Below the pieces are notes generated by a model. The model saw only the letters and a list, made by a program, of their open reading frames with translations, ran no database searches and had not been told where the DNA came from. A stretch of 64,000 nt of DNA from DASQPR01 sp963831705 (GTDB taxonomy: Bacteria > Actinomycetota > Actinomycetes > Mycobacteriales > Micromonosporaceae): assembly GCA_963831705.1 (NCBI GenBank), contig CAWHRE010000006.1:62001-126000 (forward strand), written 5' to 3'. This document shows positions 7,451-14,751 of the stretch, one piece after another. Numbering within the stretch: the stretch's first letter is position 1; each line of letters begins with the position of its first letter. The position numbers were made by a program, and so were the translations under genes.

Positions 7451-8558
7451 GCGACTGTGCCCGGATGGTCCATCGTGGACAGTCCCATGGGTTCGGATCG
7501 TCGCGGAGTTCCCGTGGATCCGGGCGATGTCCGGCGTCGAGCAGGATCCCGGCCACCACGGCGAGGGCGACGTCGCGACGCACACGCGGATGGCCGCCGA
7601 GGCGCTCGCGGCGTCGCCGACCTGGCGTGCTCGGACTCCGTCGGACCGGGTCCGGCTTTTCGCCGCCGTGTTGCTGCACGATGCGGCGAAGCCGTGGTGT
7701 ACGCGTACCGGCTCGGACGGCAAGCTCACGTCGCACGGTCACTCGCGCGGCGGCGACCTGCACGCCCGGCGGGTGCTGTGGGAGATGGGCGCGCCACCAG
7801 CATGGCGTGAGCACGTCGCGGCGCTGGTCCGGCATCATCAGGTGCCGTTCTGGGCGTTCGAGCGCCCCGATCTCCAGCCGATCGCGTTCCGCGTATCGCT
7901 ACTCGCCCGCAACGACGATCTGGTGGAACTCGCGTACGCCGACGCGCGCGGCCGGATCTGCGCCGACGCTCAGTCGATGATCGACAACGTCACCCTGTAC
8001 GGGCAGTGGTGCGCCGAGCAGGAATGCCTCGACACGCCCCGGGAGTTCCCGTCGGACCACGCCCGTTTCGCGTTCTTCCGGACGCCCGGGCGCGATCCCC
8101 GATACTCCGCGTACGACGACACCACGTTCACGGTGACCGTGATGTCCGGCCTGCCGGCCGCGGGCAAGGACACCTGGGTGTCCCGCCACCGAGCGGGACT
8201 GCCGGTGGTGAGCCTCGACGCGTTGCGCACATCGCTCGGCGTACCGCCGGGCGGCGATCAGGGTCCGGTCGTGATGGCCGCCCGGGAAATTGCGCGAGAG
8301 CACCTTCGGGCCGGTCGGCCGTTCGTCTGGAACGCCACGAACGTCTCTCGTGACCTGCGCATGCGTACGGTCGCGTTGTGTGCCGACTATGGCGCCCGCG
8401 TGGAGATCGTGTCGGTCGAAGCGCCGTCGGCCGTGGTGCGGAAACGCAATCGCGCCCGTACGTCGCCGGTGCCGGACGCGGTCATCGACAAACTGGTGGG
8501 ACGTTGGGAAACGCCGGATCCCACCGAGGCGCACGAAGTGATGTGGGTCAATTCTTGA
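7437..8558 (+). CDS. HD-Pnk: HD-domain phosphohydrolase fused to P-loop polynucleotide kinase
   Basis: The 373-residue protein has two domains. Residues 30-190 are an HD phosphohydrolase with candidate metal ligands His49, His81-Asp82, His100/His102 and His133-His134. Residues 230-373 are a P-loop kinase with GLPAAGKDT (238-246), the Asp of VSLDALR (261), the WNATN strand (298-302) and the arginine-rich lid RKRNRAR (335-341). This arrangement matches the HD-Pnk enzymes described from Runella slithyformis, in which the HD half removes 3'-phosphate or 2',3'-cyclic phosphate and the kinase half phosphorylates 5'-OH ends. Overlap with the RNA ligase gene indicates joint expression and an RNA (possibly tRNA) repair role. 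No toxin or nuclease gene is next to it, so the target damage is unknown. Confidence 0.85.
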   Translation: MQVFERLCPDGPSWTVPWVRIVAEFPWIRAMSGVEQDPGHHGEGDVATHTRMAAEALAASPTWRARTPSDRVRLFAAVLLHDAAKPWCTRTGSDGKLTSHGHSRGGDLHARRVLWEMGAPPAWREHVAALVRHHQVPFWAFERPDLQPIAFRVSLLARNDDLVELAYADARGRICADAQSMIDNVTLYGQWCAEQECLDTPREFPSDHARFAFFRTPGRDPRYSAYDDTTFTVTVMSGLPAAGKDTWVSRHRAGLPVVSLDALRTSLGVPPGGDQGPVVMAAREIAREHLRAGRPFVWNATNVSRDLRMRTVALCADYGARVEIVSVEAPSAVVRKRNRARTSPVPDAVIDKLVGRWETPDPTEAHEVMWVNS

Positions 8559-8647
8559 ACTCTGTTTCCAAATTGTTCCCTCCGAGCGGTTTATCCACAG
8601 GAGACGCTGGGTAGCCGCCTAGGGCGATGCCCTGAGGAGGTAACAAA

Positions 8648-9976
8648 ATGGTACAAAGAAGTACTACGAAACGAACCAAAGTAGTAGCCATCGCAGCTGC
8701 AGCACTACTCGGCACGGCCGCACTCGCGGCCTGCGGAAGCAACAGCAAATCCACCGACACGGCAACCACCGGCTCCAGCCAGAGCCTCAAGGGACAGCAC
8801 CTTGAAGTGATCGCCGAGTGGAGCGCCAACGAGCAGGCGGCGTTCCAGGCGGTCCTCGATGGCTTCACGAAGAAGACCGGCGCGACCGTGACGTACACGT
8901 CCGGTGGCGACAACACGTCGGTGCTGGTGAACAGCCGCGTGGCCGGTGGCGATCCGCCGGACGTCGCCTTGATCGCACAGCCCGGTGCGGTGGCCCAGTT
9001 GGCCTCGAAGAATCAGATCTTCCCGCTCACCGGCGACGCGCAGACCGCAGCGACGGCGGACTTCTCGCCGGCCTGGCAGAAGCTCGGCACGCTGAACGGC
9101 AAGCTGTACGGCGTGTTCTTCAAGGCCGCGAACAAGTCCGTGGTCTGGTACGACGCGGCCGACCTGTCGAACGCCGGCGTACAGCCGCCGACGACGTGGG
9201 ACGCGTTCGTCACGGCATCGAAGACGATCTCCGACTCCGGAGTATCGGCGATGGCGATCCCGGCCGGTGATGGCTGGCCCGCGACCGACTGGTTCGAGAA
9301 CATCTACCTCCGTACGGCCGGCGTGGACAACTACAACAAGCTGACCGCGCACCAGATCCCGTGGACCGATCCGTCCGTGGTGACCGCGCTGACCACGTGG
9401 GCGCAGTACCTCAAGACGCCCGGCGTGGTGGAACCCGGTGCGACGAACCTCAGCTTCACGCAGTCCGAGGCGGACGTGTTCGGCAAGAGCCCGAAGGCCG
9501 CGATGCTGTACGAGGGCGACTTCGTTGGCACCGACATCACGGCACTCGGCAACTTCAAGGTCGGCGATACCGCGAAGTTCTTCAACTTCCCGTCGATCAA
9601 CGGGTCGCAGCCGGCTGTCGTGTCCGGCGGTGACGAGGCGGTCGCGTTGAAGAACACGCCCGCCGCGATGGCGCTGATGGCGTACCTGGCCTCGCCGGAC
9701 GCCGCGGCGATCTGGGCGGCCAAGGGCGGATTCCTGTCCGCGAACACGAAGCTGCCGCTGTCGACGTATCCGGATGACACCACCCGGTCGCTCGCCCAGG
9801 CGCTGACGTCCTCGACGTCGGTCGTGTTCGACATGTCCGATCAGACGCCGACCGCGTTCGGCGGCCAGAAGAGTGCCGACGAATGGAACATCCTGACGAA
9901 ATTCGTCGGCGATCCGAGTAATCCACAGGCCACGGCGGCGGCGTTGGAAGCCGCTGCGGTGAAGGATTACAAGTAG
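8648..9976 (+). CDS. Sugar ABC transporter substrate-binding lipoprotein
   Basis: The 442-residue protein starts MVQRSTTKRTK and has a lipobox LAAC near residue 29, so the mature protein is a lipid-anchored receptor on the outer face of the membrane. The rest is a family 1 extracellular solute-binding fold (VIAEWSANEQAAFQAVLDGF, GDPPDVALIAQPGAVAQLA, PPTTWDAFVTASKTI, KAAMLYEGDFVG), closest in feel to alpha-glucoside AglE-type binders. AGGAGG at 8635-8640 lies seven bases before the ATG. The two permease genes follow at 7 nt and then an overlap, making one operon. No ATPase is encoded here, so a shared MsiK/UgpC-type ATPase encoded elsewhere is likely. The exact sugar is not predictable. Confidence 0.9.
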   Translation: MVQRSTTKRTKVVAIAAAALLGTAALAACGSNSKSTDTATTGSSQSLKGQHLEVIAEWSANEQAAFQAVLDGFTKKTGATVTYTSGGDNTSVLVNSRVAGGDPPDVALIAQPGAVAQLASKNQIFPLTGDAQTAATADFSPAWQKLGTLNGKLYGVFFKAANKSVVWYDAADLSNAGVQPPTTWDAFVTASKTISDSGVSAMAIPAGDGWPATDWFENIYLRTAGVDNYNKLTAHQIPWTDPSVVTALTTWAQYLKTPGVVEPGATNLSFTQSEADVFGKSPKAAMLYEGDFVGTDITALGNFKVGDTAKFFNFPSINGSQPAVVSGGDEAVALKNTPAAMALMAYLASPDAAAIWAAKGGFLSANTKLPLSTYPDDTTRSLAQALTSSTSVVFDMSDQTPTAFGGQKSADEWNILTKFVGDPSNPQATAAALEAAAVKDYK

Positions 9977-9983
9977 TTCGGCT

Positions 9984-11318
9984 GTGGCAGCCGTAGCACA
10001 GGACGCTCCCCGCTCGGTTTCGAGCGGGGAGCGCGCTCGGCGCGAGATCCGCGTGGTGGGTCTCATTTTTCTGCTGCCGGCACTGATCGTGCTGGCTGTC
10101 TTGGTTGCTTGGCCGATCGTCGCGACGGTCTATTCGAGCTTCCGGGACGCGAACGGCCTGAACTGGGTGGGCTTCCACAACTACGCGACGATGTTCGGCG
10201 ACTCCGGCACACGCAAGGCGATCACGAACAACATCATCTGGGTGATCGTCGCGCCGATGGTGGTGACGTTCGTCGGTCTGATCTTCGCCGTACTGACCGA
10301 GCGGATCCGGTTCGCGACCGCGTTCAAGACCGTGTTGTTCGTGCCGATGGCGATCTCGTTCCTCGCGGCCGGCGTGACTTGGCGGTTGGTCTACGACGCG
10401 AGCCCGCAACGCGGCGTACTCAACGCGTTCGTGGTGTCGGTGCACGACACGTTCGCCCCCGCTTCGCACTTCCCCGGCGCGCGTCCGCGCGACAACAAGC
10501 TTCTGGCGGCGGCGCCGGGTGCGAACGGCGCGTTCCAAGCCACGAGTACGGCGGTGGCCGGGTCGGTCACGCTGATGCCACTGGTCGGACTGCCGCCGGA
10601 CAATCTGCCCTCGAACGCCAAGCCGGCCGCCGCGCCCGCCTCCGGATCAGGTGTGAACGGTGTGGTCTGGCTCGACTTCAGCAAGGGCGGAGGGGGTACG
10701 GCCGGCGTCGTTGACGCATCCGAGAAGGGCCTTCCCGGCATCTCGGTGCAGGCTCTGCAGAACGGCAAGGTCGTGGCGACGACTACCACGGCGGATGACG
10801 GTTCGTTCCACTTCGACGCATTACACGGCAGTTATCAGCTGCGATTGCCGGCGTCGAACTTCAGCCCGCCATACGGCGGGGTGAACTGGCTCGGTCCGAC
10901 ATTCGTCACGCCCGCGATCATCATCTCGTACCTGTGGGTATGGGCCGGATTCGCGATGGTGCTGGTCGGTGCGGGCCTGGCCGCGCTGGATCGCGAGACG
11001 TTGGAGGCGGCCCGCGTGGACGGCGCGTCGGAATGGCAGGTGTTCCGGCGAATCACGATGCCGCTCGTACGGCCGGTGCTGATCGTGGTGCTGGTGACGC
11101 TGGTCATCAACGTGCTCAAGATCTTTGATCTGATCTTCGTGATCTCGCCGTCCGAATCGTTGCCGAACTCCACGGTCGTGGCGGTCCAGATGTATCAGGT
11201 GGCGTTCGGCGGTGGGCAGGACGCCGGTCTCGGCAGCGCGCTCGGTGTGCTGCTGTTCATCCTGGTCATTCCCGCGATGATCTTCAATATCCGACGCCTG
11301 CGGAGGGAGCAGTCATGA
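9984..11318 (+). CDS. Sugar ABC transporter permease (MalF/AglF type) with an inserted beta-sandwich domain
   Basis: The 444-residue protein has the MalF-like membrane core: helices near residues 25-50, 78-105 and 112-138, then 308-335, 360-385 and 415-437. The EAA loop is LEAARVDGASEWQVFRRITMPLVRP (340-364), which contacts the ATPase. Between the third helix and the next (about 150-307) lies an insert absent from ordinary permeases. It is a Pro/Ala-rich linker followed by a compact domain (224-293: GVVWLDF, GLPGISVQALQNGKVVATTTTADDGSFHFDAL, YQLRLPA) resembling Cna-B or carboxypeptidase-regulatory domains. By topology the insert faces outside, where it could contact the binding protein or wall. 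The GTG start at 9984 lies 7 nt after the upstream gene. Confidence 0.85.
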   Translation: MAAVAQDAPRSVSSGERARREIRVVGLIFLLPALIVLAVLVAWPIVATVYSSFRDANGLNWVGFHNYATMFGDSGTRKAITNNIIWVIVAPMVVTFVGLIFAVLTERIRFATAFKTVLFVPMAISFLAAGVTWRLVYDASPQRGVLNAFVVSVHDTFAPASHFPGARPRDNKLLAAAPGANGAFQATSTAVAGSVTLMPLVGLPPDNLPSNAKPAAAPASGSGVNGVVWLDFSKGGGGTAGVVDASEKGLPGISVQALQNGKVVATTTTADDGSFHFDALHGSYQLRLPASNFSPPYGGVNWLGPTFVTPAIIISYLWVWAGFAMVLVGAGLAALDRETLEAARVDGASEWQVFRRITMPLVRPVLIVVLVTLVINVLKIFDLIFVISPSESLPNSTVVAVQMYQVAFGGGQDAGLGSALGVLLFILVIPAMIFNIRRLRREQS

Positions 11319-12163
11319 CCATTTCCGGACGGCTTGCCCGGTGGCTCGGCGGATCGGTGGTGACCGTCGTCCTCGTGGTCGTCGGGCTGTTGTGGCTGCT
11401 GCCGACGTTCGGTCTGCTGGTGGACTCGCTGCGCTCGCAGGGCGACGACAGCGCGACCGGCTGGTGGCAGGCGATCTCGCACCCGAGTCAGTTGACGTTC
11501 CAGAACTACGTGAACATCATCCACAACGGCGGCATCGTGCACTCGCTGTGGAACACGGTGCTGATCACCGTACCGGCGACGGTGCTCGTGGTGATCATCG
11601 GATCGATGGCCGCGTACGCACTGGCCTGGGTCGACTTCAAGGGCCGAGACACGATTTTCATCATTGTGGTCGCGTTGATCATCGTGCCGATCCAGGTCGC
11701 GATCATCCCGGACGCGAAGATCTACGCGCATCTCGGCATCTACGGCAGCATCACCGGCGTCGTACTGTTCCACCTGGCGTTCGGCCTGCCCTTCGCGATC
11801 TTCCTGCTCCGGAACTTCTTCATCGGCATCCCGAAGGATCTGATGGAGGCGGCCCGGATGGACGGCGCGGGCGAGGTGTTCATCTTCCGGCGGATCATCC
11901 TGCCGATCGGCTGGCCGGCGATCGCGTCGCTGGCGATCTACCAGTTCATGTGGACCTGGAACGACCTGCTGGTCGCGCTCGTGTTCGCGAGCCCGTCGAA
12001 CGCGCCGATCACGTACTCGCTCTACTCCCAGATGCGTACGTTCTCCACGAACATCGACATCATCGGGCCGGGCGCGTTCCTGTCGATGATCGTGCCGCTG
12101 GCCGTGTTCTTCGCGTTCCAGCGCTACTTCGTGCAGGGGGTACTCGCCGGGTCAGTCAAATAG
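11315..12163 (+). CDS. Sugar ABC transporter permease (MalG/AglG type)
   Basis: The 282-residue inner-membrane protein has about six helices, starting with GGSVVTVVLVVVGLLWLLPTFGLLVDSL. The EAA motif MEAARMDGAGEVFIFRRIILPIGWPA around residues 180-205 is the ATPase docking site of carbohydrate-importer permeases. The C-terminus FQRYFVQGVLAGSVK is typical of MalG relatives. The start codon overlaps the stop of the partner permease (ATGA at 11315-11318), so the two are translationally coupled and should form the heterodimeric pore. No hydrolase, regulator or ATPase gene adjoins the operon. Confidence 0.92.
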   Translation: MTISGRLARWLGGSVVTVVLVVVGLLWLLPTFGLLVDSLRSQGDDSATGWWQAISHPSQLTFQNYVNIIHNGGIVHSLWNTVLITVPATVLVVIIGSMAAYALAWVDFKGRDTIFIIVVALIIVPIQVAIIPDAKIYAHLGIYGSITGVVLFHLAFGLPFAIFLLRNFFIGIPKDLMEAARMDGAGEVFIFRRIILPIGWPAIASLAIYQFMWTWNDLLVALVFASPSNAPITYSLYSQMRTFSTNIDIIGPGAFLSMIVPLAVFFAFQRYFVQGVLAGSVK

Positions 12164-12203
12164 CGGGTTCGGTGAAATAGCAACGTGCCCGCCACTCCTG
12201 ACG

Positions 12204-12209
12204 TAACTT
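12204..12209 (+). promoter_or_regulatory. -10 box TAACTT before the small lipoprotein gene
   Basis: TAACTT ends 7 nt before the ATG at 12217, and no Shine-Dalgarno sequence is present, which fits a leaderless transcript. Confidence 0.45.
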
Positions 12210-12216
12210 CGCTGGT

Positions 12217-12684
12217 ATGCGAATAAAGTCGCTGGTCCCGGTGCTGTTGATCTCGTCGGCCCTGCTTGCGGGTTGCTCGGCCGCCGAGGTCGCGGCGCCG
12301 CCGCGAGGCGCGGTCGCGGTGAAGAGCAGTGCGCCGGCGCCGGCCCCGAGCAGTTCGGCCAACCTCTGCGAGTCATGGTCGCAACTCACGGCCTCGGTCT
12401 CGTCGTTGAAGTCAATCAACGTGGTCAGCGGCGGCGTGGCATCGGTGCAGACCGCGGTGTCGAATATTACGAAGAACCTCGACGCGTTCCAGGCGGCCGC
12501 GAAGGGCCAATTCGGCCCGCAGGTGACGAACATGAAGGCCGCGTTGTCGACGGCCCAGACCGCGGTACAGAACGCCGCCGCGAACCCCAGCGTCTCGGCT
12601 CTGCTGCCATTGGTGACCGCCGTGGCCGGTGTGGGTACCGCGTACAACGAGATGAAGAGCGCGGTCGCGTCACGCTGTTCGTAA
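12217..12684 (+). CDS. Small secreted lipoprotein, unknown function
   Basis: The 155-residue product begins MRIKSLVPVLLISSALLAGC, a signal peptide ending in the lipobox LLAGC with the lipidated Cys at 20. A short Pro/Ser linker (APAPSSSANLCES) leads to a helical mature domain (SLKSINVVSGGVASVQTAVSNITKNLDAFQ and AALSTAQTAVQNAAANPSVSALLPLVTAVAGVG) and ends with a Cys (SRCS). Two mature cysteines could pair. The heptad-like Ala/Val/Leu spacing suggests a helical bundle. It resembles small exported helical proteins of actinobacteria but I cannot assign a family. It lies 53 nt after the sugar transporter operon and has its own -10 box. Confidence 0.75.
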   Translation: MRIKSLVPVLLISSALLAGCSAAEVAAPPRGAVAVKSSAPAPAPSSSANLCESWSQLTASVSSLKSINVVSGGVASVQTAVSNITKNLDAFQAAAKGQFGPQVTNMKAALSTAQTAVQNAAANPSVSALLPLVTAVAGVGTAYNEMKSAVASRCS

Positions 12685-12733
12685 CCCGATCAAGCTTCGG
12701 GTGTCCGATCTCCACACCATTCGTTGAAGTGGC

Positions 12734-13267
12734 ATGGTCCTCCGGCGGGTGACCCCGCATGTCGGCGATGGCCCGCGGCTGCTCGCCACGTTCCGGCGTA
12801 CGCGTCCGCAGGCGCTCGGGCACGGCCTGTTCCTCGGCGCCGTGGTCGGATCGTTGCTGTTCGCGGCCGGTCTCGTGGCAACGCTGGTGCGTGATGTCAC
12901 GGCGCACTCGGTCTGGCCGTACCCGTGGCTGTGGCTTTTGCTCGCCGTAGTGCTGCCGGTCGTGATCGGCGGCTTGATCGGTACGTTGACCGGAAGCCGC
13001 ACCGGCGTCGACGCGGACGATCTCGGCATCCATAGCGTGCCGCCGTTGCCCCGCTCGTTCGGGCCGTGGCCCGCGATCGCCGACATCCGGGCGGAGCGCC
13101 GGCACAGCCGTACGGTGGTGGCCATCTATCTGGAGTCCGGTGCGGTGTTGCGTTTGCGAGCCCCGTACGACGGCCGGATGCTCGGCCGGGACCCGAGATT
13201 CGAACGCAAGATATTTATGCTCCTCAATATCTGGGAAGCCCACCGAAACTGGAGAAGTCGGACTTAA
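12734..13267 (+). CDS. Membrane protein of unknown function with a C-terminal PH-like domain
   Basis: The 177-residue protein has two predicted membrane helices (HGLFLGAVVGSLLFAAGLVATLV and WLWLLLAVVLPVVIGGLIGTLTG) joined by a short outside loop. A cytoplasmic domain of about 90 residues follows, with alternating strands (WPAIADIRAERRHSRTVVAIYLESGAVLRLRAPYDG) ending in the helix FERKIFMLLNIWEAHRNW, which looks like a bacterial PH-type fold. The ATG at 12734 is the first good start; no Shine-Dalgarno sequence stands out. The function is unknown. The C-terminus is immediately followed by the remnant anchored-protein frame on the same strand. Confidence 0.65.
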   Translation: MVLRRVTPHVGDGPRLLATFRRTRPQALGHGLFLGAVVGSLLFAAGLVATLVRDVTAHSVWPYPWLWLLLAVVLPVVIGGLIGTLTGSRTGVDADDLGIHSVPPLPRSFGPWPAIADIRAERRHSRTVVAIYLESGAVLRLRAPYDGRMLGRDPRFERKIFMLLNIWEAHRNWRSRT

Positions 13268-13304
13268 CGTCCACGTCTTTTCGCCCATTTATGCGGTTAC
13301 GTGG

Positions 13305-13613
13305 GTGAATCCGGCCCCGCGCCGAGACGTTACCAGTGAGGTGTTAGACGCGGGCGGTGGCCATGGCGGAGGTGGATACGGCGGAGGTTCGCCGAGCGCG
13401 CCAGCCCCGACGCCGACGACGACACCGGGTACCACTCGCAAGGCGCCGGTCACGACCGTCGCCGCGACCACGGCGACGGCGCCGACCACCGCGCTCGCGC
13501 TGACCGGCAACACGTCCGAGCCGATCGGTATCGCAGGCGGTGGCCTCCTGCTGGCCGGCGGCGCCCTGCTCTTCCTAACCCGCCCGAGGCGACGTGCGCG
13601 CCACGCCGGCTGA
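13305..13613 (+). pseudogene. C-terminal remnant of a sortase-anchored surface protein (LAxTG-like signal)
   Basis: The frame encodes a Gly-rich run (GGGHGGGGYGGGS), a Pro/Thr-rich wall-spanning stretch and then LALTGNTSEP, a hydrophobic segment (IGIAGGGLLLAGGALLFL) and a basic tail (RPRRRARHAG). That order is the cell-wall sorting signal of actinobacterial surface proteins, with LALTG fitting the LAxTG pattern used by class E-type sortases. Only about 38 nt separate it from the gene before, so there is no room for a signal peptide or functional domain. Reading from the GTG at 13305 gives 102 residues. It is best seen as the end of a deleted or truncated surface protein, although a short expressed protein cannot be excluded. 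Confidence 0.55.
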
Positions 13614-13652
13614 CCAACGGCCTTCGTCCCAGCCGCACCCAGCCTCAACCCA

Positions 13653-13670
13653 GTAACTCCAGGATCAACT
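13653..13670. repeat. Half of a family A repeat
   Basis: GTAACTCCAGGATCAACT matches the right arm of family A, but no left arm is present upstream. It lies 39 nt after the stop of the surface-protein remnant. Confidence 0.65.
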
Positions 13671-13722
13671 GGAATCGGACGGGCGGAAGGCGCGGCGGGG
13701 CGGGGTTGTCGGGCTGGGTGGA

Positions 13723-13728
13723 TAGAGT
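13723..13728 (+). promoter_or_regulatory. -10 box TAGAGT before the Prim-PolC gene
   Basis: TAGAGT ends 6 nt before the ATG at 13735, indicating a leaderless transcript. Confidence 0.5.
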
Positions 13729-13734
13729 CGTGGG

Positions 13735-14751
13735 ATGGCATCGAAAGCGGCCGCGATCGAAGTGGACGTTGCCGGGCACACCGTGAGGTTGTCGAGCCCG
13801 GACAAGGTCTACTTTGCCGAGCGGGGCTACACGAAGCGCGACCTCTTCGAGTATTACCTGGCGGTCGGTGACGGCATCCTGCGTGCGCTGCATCGCCGCC
13901 CCACGACGCTGCAGCGGTTTCCCGAAGGGCTCGACGGGGAGACGTTTTTTCAGAAGCGCGTACCGACTCGGGGCGTGCCGCCCTGGATCGAGACCGCGAC
14001 GATCACGTTTCCGTCCGGGCGGACGGCCGACGAACTTGCCGTCGCCGACCTGGCGCACGTGGCCTGGGCTGCGCAAATGGGCACGATCGTGTTCCACCCG
14101 TGGCCCGTACGCACTGCCGATACCGATTCCCCCGACGAATTGCGGATCGATCTCGATCCTCAGCCGGGCACCGATTTCGCCGACGCGGCCGTGATCGCCG
14201 GCGTCGCGCACGAGATCTTCGATGAGCTCGGATGGGTTGCGTTCCCGAAGACCTCCGGCGGTCGAGGCGTACACCTTTACGTACGGATCGAGCCACGGTG
14301 GACGTTCATCGAGGTGCGCCGGGCCGCCATCGCGCTCGGGCGCGAGATCGAGCGCCGACGGCCGGACCTCGCCACCACGTCGTGGTGGAAGGAAGAACGC
14401 GGCGAGCGGGTGTTCATCGACTTCAATCAGATGGCTCGGGATCGCACGATCGCGTGCGCGTATTCGCTTCGGGCCAATCCGCGCGCGACCGTCTCGACGC
14501 CGTTGCGCTGGGACGAACTGCCGCAGGTCGAGCCGAACGACTTCGATTTGCGCACGGTGCCGCCACGAATCGCTGCGATCGGTGATCCGCACGCCGCGAT
14601 CGACGACGTCGCGCACGATCTGACCCCGCTACTCGAATGGGTCGAGCGGGATGAGCGCGACGGGCTCGGCGACATGCCGTACCCGCCGGAGTATCCGAAG
14701 ATGCCCGGCGAGCCGAAACGCGTTCAACCCAGCAAGGCCCGACCGGACTAA
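13735..14751 (+). CDS. Prim-PolC / LigD polymerase-domain-like primase-polymerase
   Basis: The 338-residue protein is a stand-alone version of the LigD polymerase domain (archaeo-eukaryotic primase fold). The metal-binding pair is RIDLDPQPG (Asp139 and Asp141), the SGGRGVHLYV motif follows near residues 179-188, and FIDFNQMARDRTIACAYSLR holds the third acidic residue and the nucleotide-binding arginine region. In mycobacteria the equivalent Prim-PolC sits beside LigC and fills short gaps in excision repair, preferring ribonucleotides. Here LigC is encoded 1.7 kb away on the same strand, with a convergent peptidase gene between them. No Ku gene is seen, so I favour gap repair over end joining. 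Confidence 0.88.
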   Translation: MASKAAAIEVDVAGHTVRLSSPDKVYFAERGYTKRDLFEYYLAVGDGILRALHRRPTTLQRFPEGLDGETFFQKRVPTRGVPPWIETATITFPSGRTADELAVADLAHVAWAAQMGTIVFHPWPVRTADTDSPDELRIDLDPQPGTDFADAAVIAGVAHEIFDELGWVAFPKTSGGRGVHLYVRIEPRWTFIEVRRAAIALGREIERRRPDLATTSWWKEERGERVFIDFNQMARDRTIACAYSLRANPRATVSTPLRWDELPQVEPNDFDLRTVPPRIAAIGDPHAAIDDVAHDLTPLLEWVERDERDGLGDMPYPPEYPKMPGEPKRVQPSKARPD

